From positions 248,001 to 312,000 of the forward strand of contig NZ_WBKI01000004.1 in the NCBI RefSeq assembly GCF_008830365.1: a stretch of DNA of 64,000 nucleotides. The letters are read 5' to 3'. Origin of the DNA: Serratia proteamaculans. GTDB taxonomy: Bacteria > Pseudomonadota > Gammaproteobacteria > Enterobacterales > Enterobacteriaceae. How positions within the stretch are numbered: the stretch's first letter is position 1; each line of letters begins with the position of its first letter. Below are positions 56,731 through 64,000 of this stretch, piece by piece. The notes beneath the pieces were generated by a model. That model was given only the letters and a program-made list of their open reading frames with translations. It had not been told where the DNA came from and did no database searches. A program made the position numbers and the translations under genes.

Positions 56731-59700
56731 ATGAACAAGAACCTGTATCGTATCGTTTTCAACAAAGCGCGTGGCATGCTGATGGTGGTGGCGGATATCG
56801 CCCGCTCCGGCCGTGCCGGATCTGCCCGTTCGCCGGGTTTGGGTCAAACGCTGAGCCAATGTATCGGTAAGATCAGCGCCGTCAGCTTTAGTTTGCTGAT
56901 CGCGCTGGGTGCCATACAGCCGGTGCAGGCGGCGATTATTGCCGACGGCAATGCGCCGGGTGGCCAGCAGCCGACCATTGTTAACAGCGCCAACGGTACG
57001 CCACAGGTCAATATTCAAACGCCAAGCGCCGGTGGGGTGTCCCGCAATACCTACAGCCAGTTTGACGTTGACAAGCAGGGCGCGATCCTCAACAACTCCC
57101 ATAAAATGACCCAAACCCAACAGGGCGGCTGGGTCGATGGCAACCCATGGCTGGCGAAGGGCGAAGCCAAGGTGATCCTCAATGAGGTTAACTCCCGCGA
57201 TCCCAGCCGGTTGAACGGTTACATCGAAGTGGCCGGTCAGCGGGCGCAGGTGGTGATCGCCAACCCGTCCGGTATTACCTGTAACGGCTGCGGCTTTATC
57301 AATGCCAACCGCGCCACCCTGACCACCGGTCAGGCGCAAATGAACAACGGTAACCTGACCGGTTTTAACGTCGAACGCGGCGAAGTGGTGGTTGAAGGTG
57401 CCGGTATGGACAGTTCGCGCCAGGATTACACCGAGATCATCGCCCGCTCGACGAAGATCAATGCCGGTCTTTGGGCTAACGATCTCAAAGTAACCACCGG
57501 TCGCAACAAGGTTGATGTGGCGCATCAACAGATCGACAAGCAGAGTGACGATCCTGCTACCCGCCCGCAACTGGCGGTGGACGTGGCGAAGCTGGGCGGC
57601 ATGTATGCCGGTAAGATCCGTATGATCGGTACCGAAACCGGCGTCGGGGTGCGTAACGCCGGTAATATCGGTGCGCAGGCCGGCAGTGTGGTAGTGACTG
57701 CTGACGGCCGGATTGAAAACAGCGGCAAAATCAGCAGCGGCGGCGATACGCAACTGGCCTCGAAGGGCGGTGTCAGCAACAGCGGTTCGGTATTTGCGGC
57801 GGGCAATGCCGGGGTTAACAGCGACGGAGAGGTGCAAAACAGCGGCTCTATCGCTGCGCGTAACTATGTACGAGTACAGGCAGCCAGCCTGAGCAGCGGC
57901 AAAGGCAGTACGCTGGCGGCCGGTGTACAGCAGGATGGCAAGCTGGGCGGCAGTGGCGAACTGGCACTGACCACCAGCGGTAAGCTTACAGCACAAGGCC
58001 AGAACCTGGCGGCGGGCGATCTGCGTGCTAATGGGCAGGGCGCGGATTTCAGCGGCAGCCGGACGGCGGCCACTCATGTCACGCTGGACGCCGGACAGGG
58101 CGACTTGACCACGGCCAATGCGCAGGTTGAAGCAACGCAACAACTGACCGCCAGCGGCAAGCGGTTGAACAACGACGGCGGTAAGCTGGCGGCGAATAAA
58201 CTGGCGCTGAATGCGCATGAGTTATCGAACCGTAAGGGCGAAATCACCCAGCTTGGCGGCGATGATTTGACGCTGAGCCCGCAGGCTAAGCTGGACAACG
58301 CCGGTGGCCGTATCGCCAGCAACGGCAATGGCCTGACGCTGAATGCCGGGAGTATCGACAACCAGAGCGGGGAAATCGTGCATGCCGGTAAAGGCGCGCT
58401 GACGGTGAATACCGCTCGGCTGCAGGGCGATGGCGGCAAGCTGTTGTCCAACGGCCAGCTCAGTATGCTGGGTGGCGACTACGTGCTGGATAGTGGTACC
58501 ACGTCGGCGCAGCAGATCACGTTGGATGCCGACAGCCTGTCTAACCGCAATGGCCAACTGGTGCAGAGCGGCAACGGTGAAATGCGTCTCAACACCCGCC
58601 AGGGTATTGATAATCAGGGGGGCCAACTGGCCGCCAACGGCAACGTGACGCTAAACGCGGCACAGTTGAACAACCAGAATGGCAAAGTGATTGCCGCGCA
58701 GGACGGGAGCCTGAAGGCACAGGTCAGTGGGGCACTCGATAACCGCCAGGGGCAGTTAGCGGCCAGCCAGCATACCCGGCTGCAGGCGGATAAACTGGAT
58801 AACCGCAAGGGGTTGGTTTCCGCTGCTACAGGCAGTGCAGAGGTTGCGGCCCAACAGGTATTGGACAACGGCAGCGGTCGTATCGAAGCTAAACAGGGCC
58901 TGCAACTGAGCGGTGCCGGGCTGGAAAATCAGGCTGGACAGGTGGTGGGCGGCGAGCTTGCTCTGGCACTCGGCAAGGGCGCACTGAACAACCAGCTTGG
59001 CACTATTGCCGCCACTGGCGATCTGCGCTTGAACAGCGGAGCGCTGACCAATGATGGCGGCCTGCTGCAATCCGCCGGCAACATGAGCATGGATACCCAG
59101 GGCGCAGCCTTGAGTAACCGCCAGAGCGGTGAAACCGGCGGCATCCTCAGCCAGGGGACGCTGACGATCCACAGCGGCGCGCTGGACAACACTCAGGGCA
59201 TGCTGGTAGGCGGCGGCACGACCGATCTGTTCACCGGCCGTCTGGATAACAGCAAAGGCACGTTGGTTGGCAAGCAGCAGTTGAACATCAACAGCCTGGC
59301 GCTGACCAATGACGGCGGTCTGTTGCAGGCGGGCGGCGATGCGACTCTCAATACCCAGGGGCAGGCCTTAACCAACCGCGACAGCGGCAAGAATGGCGGC
59401 ATCAGCAGCCTGGGTAAATTGACGATCGACAGCGGAGCGGTGGATAACCAGAGCGGTTTTATCGCCAGCTCGGGCGATCTGCAATTGCACGGCGCCCAAC
59501 TAGATAACCGCCAGGGGACGTTGGCTTCCGAGAAGCACTTATCGGCTGCGGTCAACACCCTCAACAACCAGGGCGGAGCAATTAAATCCGGTCAGGATAT
59601 GGTGCTGAACGCCAAAGAACTGCTGGATAACAGCAATCTTGGGGTGATTGGCGCAGGTAAAAAACTGCAGCTGGATAGTGACCATCTGGTGAATAACCAG

Positions 59701-62700
59701 GGCACCTTGGTTAGCGCCGATGCGGCGAAGATCAACTTCGGTTTGCTGGATAACCAGGGCGGCCAACTGGCGGCCCAGACGGTGCTGGAGTTGCACGGTA
59801 ACAGCCTGAATAACAACGATGGCGGTCTGATCCAGAGCGGTGATCGGCTGGAACTGGCAGTCGATCGACTGACCAATAACCACAGTGGCGATAAAGGCGG
59901 TATTACCAGCCAGGGTGCCATGAACCTCACCACCGGCGTGTTCGACAACGGCCAGGGCGTGATGATTGCCGGTAAAAGTCTCAAGCTCGACGCCGAAGCG
60001 CTGTTGAACGGCGGTGGCAAATTGGTGGCGCAGCAAGCATTGGAGCTCAACACCACCGGCAGCCTGAGTAATCAAGGTGGGCTGGTGCAGTCGGGCGCGG
60101 ATATGCAGATCGACACCCATGGCCAGTTGCTGGATAACCAGAACGGCACCTTGCACAGTCTGGGGCAGCTGCAACTCAGCAGTGGCGGCCTCAATAACCA
60201 GGGCGGCACGCTGGGAGCCAAAGGCGATTTCACTCTGGCGGCGCTGAAACTGGACAACAGCAACGGCGGACGGATTATCGGCGAGAAGGCGGTAACCCTC
60301 ACCAGCGACGGTTTGGATAACCGCAACGGACAAATTCAGGCGGTCGGCAACCTGCTGCTGGACAGTGCTCAGGGAATTATCGATAACACCCTGGGGCTGA
60401 TCCGCAGCGGTGCCAGCGTCATGCTCAAGGCTCTGCAGTTCACCAACGACAGCACTCAGACTGAAAACCAAGGGCTGGAAGGCCAGTCTGTGATGCTGAA
60501 CACCGGCACGCTGAGCAACCGTGGTGGCAACATTCTGGCTAACCAACAGTTGACCATCACCAACGCCGGCCAGCTTGATAACAGCGGTGGCCAATTGGCG
60601 GCCAGCGGAAATCTGCAGTTGCAGGGCGCAGCGCTAAACCTGTTGAATACCGCCGGTACCCTCAAGGCGGGCAAGCTGCTGGACATCAATGCCACAGCGA
60701 TCGGCGGCGACGGGCAGTTGCTGTCGCTGGGCGACATTAACCTGATCAGCGCACAGGGTATCAATAACAGCGGCGAGATGATCGCCAATGGCAATTTCAA
60801 CTTCACCACGCCGGGTGATGTGACCAACAGCGGTAAACTGCTGGCGGGTTCCAAGCTTGATCTGCACGCCAACAACCTGTTCAACAGTGCCAGCGGTGAG
60901 ATCAATGCCGGGCAGGACTGGCTGACGGTCAATGGCACCCTGACCAACTACGGCTTGATTGACGGCAAGCACACCCTGCTGACGGCCAACACGCTGACCA
61001 ACATTGGAACCGGCCGTATTTATGGTGACGCCATCGGCGTGCAGACCGTGACCTTCAACAACCTGGCGGAGAACGGCACCGCCGCCACGCTGGCCGGGCG
61101 CGAACGGGTGGATATTGGCACCCAAACGCTGAACAACTACGGGCACGGGTTGATCTACAGCGGTGGCGATATGGCGATTGGCGGTCAGCTTGATGCCAAC
61201 TATCTTGCCAGCGGACAGGCGGGCACCCTCAACAACCACAGCTCGACCATTGAGTCTGCCGGTAACATGGCGCTGTCCGCCGGGCAGATCAATAACGTCA
61301 ATGACCACTTCAGCACCGAGCTGGTGACAGTATCCAGCGACAAGCTGACCGAATACCAACTGAGCGGCTCCGACAAGCGTTATCAGCCGGACGAGATCCG
61401 CATCACCCACAATGAGGTGAACTACCTCAACACGCCGGATGGGCGCAAAGACAACTACAACCAGTTCGATTTCAACCGCACGGTGCAGGAAACCCAGATC
61501 AAGGAAAGCGATCCGGCCAAGATAATCGCCGGTGGCGATATGGCGATCAACGCCGGTCATCTGCTTAATGACAAGAGCCAGGTGGTCGCGGGCGGTACGT
61601 TGGCGATTAATGCTGGCAGCGTGGATAACGTGGCGGTAGCGGGCCAGCGCCTGACTACCGACGTCGGGGAAGTGATCAATTACTACCGCATCAAGAAGAA
61701 AGGCAAGGACAAGCAGGGACATAACGCCACGGCCTACACGCCGCCGACCACCATTCAGACTATTGCGCTGAAACCGAGCCAGCTGATCGACCACGGGCAG
61801 GTTGCAGGCAATCCGATCGCCATCACGCCGCTGACGCCACAGGGTACCGATGCCACCATCGGTGCGGCCGGTGGGGTGAATGCGGTGGTGACCGGCAGTG
61901 ATATCTCCGCCGGGATGCAGAGCATCGGCAGCGGTGCGATACCGGTGATCCAGGCCGTAGCCTTGCAACCGGGCCAGCAGTTTGAAGTCGCCAACAAGGT
62001 AAACAGCCAGCAGGGCGACGCGGTAGACAGCGTGGTACGCATTGTCGGGCCGGACACTCGCTTACCTGACAACAGCCTGTTCAAAACCAATCCGGCACCG
62101 GGTGGGCAGTATTTGGTGGAAACCGATCCACGCTTCACCAACCAAAAAGCCTGGTTGGGTTCGGACTACATGATTGCCAAGGCCACCAATAACCAGGACA
62201 ACGTGTTGAAGCGTCTGGGCGATGGTTACTACGAGCAGCGGCTGATCCGCGAACAGGTGATCAATCTGACCGGCCAGCGTTATCTGGACGGCTACAACAA
62301 TGACGAAGAACAGTTCAAGGCCCTGATGGATCAGGGGCTGACCTTTAGCCAGCAATATAACCTGAAGGTCGGTGTGGCGCTGACGCCAGAGCAGATGGGG
62401 CTGTTGACCAAAGACATCGTCTGGCTGGTGAATGCCAAGGTCACGCTACCGGACGGCAGCCAGCAAAACGTGCTGGTGCCGCAGGTGTATGCCCGCATGC
62501 AACCGGGCGATTTAGACGGTTCCGGCGCATTGATTGCCGGGCGCAACGTCAACCTCAATCTGGGGGAAGGCCTGTTTAACAGCGGGCATATCGCCGGTCG
62601 CGAAGTGGTGAAACTGAGCGCGGCCAATATCACCAACGTAGCGGGCAATATTCAGGGTGCCGACGTAGGTCTGATTGCCCGTACTGACATCAACAATATT

Positions 62701-64000
62701 GGCGGTGTGATCCAGGGCAACAACTCGCTGTTGGCCAGCGCCGGGCGTGACATTAATGCCATCAGCACCACCCGTACGGCGCAGAGCGTTAACGGCGCCA
62801 ACAGCTTCGAGCGCACCAACATCGACAGAGTGGCGGGCATGTATGTGCAGGGCGCCGACGGCAAGCTGATGCTGCAGGCCGGTCGCGACATCAAACTGGA
62901 TGCGGCGCAGGTGGTTAACAGCGGTGAGAACGGCCAGACGGTGCTGAATGCCGGACGCGATCTCAACCTGAATACGGTGACCACCGCCAGCCGTGACAAC
63001 CTGATTTGGAACGGTGATAACAGCCTGAAACAGGGCAACAGCCAGCAGGTGGGCAGCGAAGTGGTCGGCAAGGGGGCTGTGACCCTCAACGCGGGCAACG
63101 ATCTCAATGCCCGTGCGGCAACGGTTTCCGCCGGTGAGGCGCTGAACCTGAATGCCGGTCATGACATCAACATCCTCAACGGTGAGAACACTCGCGATCT
63201 GGACGAACGTCATAAGGTGACCGGCGGCAACGGCCTGATGTCGAAAACCACCACCACCACCCGCGACAGCTTTGATCGCCAAACTGTCCAGGGCAGCACC
63301 CTGAGCGGTGACAGCATCAACGTGCTGGCAGGTAACGATCTGCGCGTGCAGGGCAGCAGCGTGGCCGGCACTCAGGACGTGAAACTGCTGGCAGGTAACG
63401 ATCTGACCGTGACTGGCGCGGCCGAGAGCAATCGCGAATTGCACCTCAAGCAGGAGAAGAAATCCGGCCTGATGAGCAGCGGCGGCATCGGCATCAGCTA
63501 CGGTACCGAAAGCCTGAAAACCACCGATACCGCGCAGGGGCTGACCAATCAGGGCAGCACCCTCGGCAGCGTGAATGGCAACCTGACGCTGGGTGCCGGT
63601 AACAACCTGGCGGTGACCGGTTCCGAGCTGGTGGCTGGCAAAGACATGGCGTTGAGCGGCAAGAATGTGTCGGTGACGCAGGCGCAGGACCAGAACAGCC
63701 AGACCCACAAGGTTGAACAGAAGAAATCCGGGCTGACGCTGGCGCTTTCCGGCACGGTCGGCAGTGCGCTGAACACCGCGGTGGAAACCTCACAGCAGGC
63801 AAAATCTACCGACGACAGCCGCCTGGCGGCGTTGCAGGGCACCAAAGCGGCGCTAAGTGGCGTGCAGGCGGTGCAGGCGGCGCGGTTAGCCGAGGCGCAG
63901 GGTGCCGATCCGGCCAATAACAACATGGTGGGGATCAGTATTTCCTACGGTACCCAGTCTTCCACCTCGACCCAGAACAGCGGGCAGAGCACCGCGCAGG
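56731..64000 (+). CDS. cdiA: CdiA-type contact-dependent inhibition exoprotein (partial, runs off the window)
   Basis: An open frame of 2,423 codons without a stop to the window edge. The ATG follows AAGGACATTGCC, 10 bases after cdiC. It has the extended signal peptide region (MNKNLYRIVFNKARGMLMVV), a TPS secretion domain (about residues 70-330, with RLNGYIEVAGQRAQVVIANPSG), a long FHA-1 repeat block (about 490-1510, degenerate units such as LDNQGGQLAA), a distinct non-repeat segment (about 1530-1930, including LLTKDIVWLVNAKVTLPDG), then FHA-2 type repeats (LNAGRDLNL, VLAGNDLRV). In CdiA proteins the middle segment binds the target receptor. The toxin C-terminus and immunity gene lie beyond 64000. 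Confidence 0.92.
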   Translation, partial: MNKNLYRIVFNKARGMLMVVADIARSGRAGSARSPGLGQTLSQCIGKISAVSFSLLIALGAIQPVQAAIIADGNAPGGQQPTIVNSANGTPQVNIQTPSAGGVSRNTYSQFDVDKQGAILNNSHKMTQTQQGGWVDGNPWLAKGEAKVILNEVNSRDPSRLNGYIEVAGQRAQVVIANPSGITCNGCGFINANRATLTTGQAQMNNGNLTGFNVERGEVVVEGAGMDSSRQDYTEIIARSTKINAGLWANDLKVTTGRNKVDVAHQQIDKQSDDPATRPQLAVDVAKLGGMYAGKIRMIGTETGVGVRNAGNIGAQAGSVVVTADGRIENSGKISSGGDTQLASKGGVSNSGSVFAAGNAGVNSDGEVQNSGSIAARNYVRVQAASLSSGKGSTLAAGVQQDGKLGGSGELALTTSGKLTAQGQNLAAGDLRANGQGADFSGSRTAATHVTLDAGQGDLTTANAQVEATQQLTASGKRLNNDGGKLAANKLALNAHELSNRKGEITQLGGDDLTLSPQAKLDNAGGRIASNGNGLTLNAGSIDNQSGEIVHAGKGALTVNTARLQGDGGKLLSNGQLSMLGGDYVLDSGTTSAQQITLDADSLSNRNGQLVQSGNGEMRLNTRQGIDNQGGQLAANGNVTLNAAQLNNQNGKVIAAQDGSLKAQVSGALDNRQGQLAASQHTRLQADKLDNRKGLVSAATGSAEVAAQQVLDNGSGRIEAKQGLQLSGAGLENQAGQVVGGELALALGKGALNNQLGTIAATGDLRLNSGALTNDGGLLQSAGNMSMDTQGAALSNRQSGETGGILSQGTLTIHSGALDNTQGMLVGGGTTDLFTGRLDNSKGTLVGKQQLNINSLALTNDGGLLQAGGDATLNTQGQALTNRDSGKNGGISSLGKLTIDSGAVDNQSGFIASSGDLQLHGAQLDNRQGTLASEKHLSAAVNTLNNQGGAIKSGQDMVLNAKELLDNSNLGVIGAGKKLQLDSDHLVNNQGTLVSADAAKINFGLLDNQGGQLAAQTVLELHGNSLNNNDGGLIQSGDRLELAVDRLTNNHSGDKGGITSQGAMNLTTGVFDNGQGVMIAGKSLKLDAEALLNGGGKLVAQQALELNTTGSLSNQGGLVQSGADMQIDTHGQLLDNQNGTLHSLGQLQLSSGGLNNQGGTLGAKGDFTLAALKLDNSNGGRIIGEKAVTLTSDGLDNRNGQIQAVGNLLLDSAQGIIDNTLGLIRSGASVMLKALQFTNDSTQTENQGLEGQSVMLNTGTLSNRGGNILANQQLTITNAGQLDNSGGQLAASGNLQLQGAALNLLNTAGTLKAGKLLDINATAIGGDGQLLSLGDINLISAQGINNSGEMIANGNFNFTTPGDVTNSGKLLAGSKLDLHANNLFNSASGEINAGQDWLTVNGTLTNYGLIDGKHTLLTANTLTNIGTGRIYGDAIGVQTVTFNNLAENGTAATLAGRERVDIGTQTLNNYGHGLIYSGGDMAIGGQLDANYLASGQAGTLNNHSSTIESAGNMALSAGQINNVNDHFSTELVTVSSDKLTEYQLSGSDKRYQPDEIRITHNEVNYLNTPDGRKDNYNQFDFNRTVQETQIKESDPAKIIAGGDMAINAGHLLNDKSQVVAGGTLAINAGSVDNVAVAGQRLTTDVGEVINYYRIKKKGKDKQGHNATAYTPPTTIQTIALKPSQLIDHGQVAGNPIAITPLTPQGTDATIGAAGGVNAVVTGSDISAGMQSIGSGAIPVIQAVALQPGQQFEVANKVNSQQGDAVDSVVRIVGPDTRLPDNSLFKTNPAPGGQYLVETDPRFTNQKAWLGSDYMIAKATNNQDNVLKRLGDGYYEQRLIREQVINLTGQRYLDGYNNDEEQFKALMDQGLTFSQQYNLKVGVALTPEQMGLLTKDIVWLVNAKVTLPDGSQQNVLVPQVYARMQPGDLDGSGALIAGRNVNLNLGEGLFNSGHIAGREVVKLSAANITNVAGNIQGADVGLIARTDINNIGGVIQGNNSLLASAGRDINAISTTRTAQSVNGANSFERTNIDRVAGMYVQGADGKLMLQAGRDIKLDAAQVVNSGENGQTVLNAGRDLNLNTVTTASRDNLIWNGDNSLKQGNSQQVGSEVVGKGAVTLNAGNDLNARAATVSAGEALNLNAGHDINILNGENTRDLDERHKVTGGNGLMSKTTTTTRDSFDRQTVQGSTLSGDSINVLAGNDLRVQGSSVAGTQDVKLLAGNDLTVTGAAESNRELHLKQEKKSGLMSSGGIGISYGTESLKTTDTAQGLTNQGSTLGSVNGNLTLGAGNNLAVTGSELVAGKDMALSGKNVSVTQAQDQNSQTHKVEQKKSGLTLALSGTVGSALNTAVETSQQAKSTDDSRLAALQGTKAALSGVQAVQAARLAEAQGADPANNNMVGISISYGTQSSTSTQNSGQSTAQ

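Noticed and set aside
56650-58218. 522-codon open frame on the minus strand inside cdiA, and several more of 90-440 codons up to 64 kb
   Set aside because: They are antisense to the repetitive, stop-poor cdiA coding sequence, have no ribosome site or family motif, and show residue bias typical of reverse reads of Gly/Asn-rich repeats.
54464-64000. ShlBA-type haemolysin/cytolysin locus
   Set aside because: The exporter is related, but the exoprotein is longer than ShlA (already over 2,400 residues), and the acyltransferase between the genes is not part of shlBA. CdiA fits better, though without the C-terminus it is not proven.

Overview
The window looks like a chromosome segment of a Serratia-type enterobacterium. 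Almost every protein reads as a close relative of an Escherichia coli gene, and several E. coli gene orders are conserved: tolC/nudF-yqiB-cpdA-yqiA-parE, mdaB-ygiN/parC-plsC-ftsP-ygiQ, and dkgA-yqhD/yqhC-yghB-metC/exbBD. The genus is an inference from overall similarity, the extended ExbB, the scr cluster and a long dispersed palindrome of a type I know from Serratia and Yersinia. No rRNA, tRNA, CRISPR array or insertion sequence was seen.

Layout. (1) 1-4.3 kb: the 3' end of a type I phosphomannose-isomerase-like gene, then a complete mannose-family PTS (IIA, IIB, IIC, IID). A convergent pair of cupin-type glucose-6-phosphate isomerase homologues follows, with a LacI-type palindrome inside its promoter. 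(2) 4.3-6.1 kb: ygiC and ygiB. (3) 6.5-12.8 kb: a glycerol/dihydroxyacetone cluster (gldA, dhaK, dhaL, dhaM and a convergent dhaR) lying between ygiBC and tolC, which are neighbours in E. coli. (4) 12.9-31.8 kb: core genes tolC, nudF, yqiB, cpdA, yqiA, parE, a LysR regulator, ygiN, mdaB, parC, plsC, ftsP, a xapR/xapAB purine nucleoside unit and ygiQ. (5) 31.9-37.4 kb: an EmtA-like lytic transglycosylase, a C-terminally truncated ROK regulator, a deletion scar joining two unrelated gene remnants, and a beta-glucoside PTS operon (IIB, IIC, IIA, GH1 phospho-beta-glucosidase). (6) 37.6-45.8 kb: dkgA, yqhD, yqhC, a second deletion scar (quinone oxidoreductase tail against headless LysR), yghB, metC, exbB, exbD. 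(7) 46-53.9 kb: a toxin-antitoxin pair with a frameshifted toxin, a shikimate-dehydrogenase-like gene, and the sucrose operon scrK-scrY-scrA-scrB-scrR, in which scrY and scrR each carry an apparent single-base frameshift. (8) 54.4-64 kb: a contact-dependent inhibition locus, cdiB, a HlyC-type acyltransferase (cdiC) and the first 2,423 codons of cdiA, which runs off the window.

The metabolic theme is sugar uptake by phosphorylation: three PTS systems plus the PTS-linked dihydroxyacetone kinase. Regulatory DNA is readable at several places: a Fur box before exbB, a MetJ box before metC, a marbox before tolC, and a full CRP/promoter/repressor-operator set in the scr operon. Between about 32 and 53 kb there is concentrated gene decay: one truncation, two deletion scars and three single-base frameshifts. 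The frameshifts could be real or could be base-calling errors; the reads must be checked.

The most interesting system is the CDI locus with an acyltransferase gene placed between the exporter and the giant exoprotein. The toxin C-terminus and immunity gene lie beyond the right edge.
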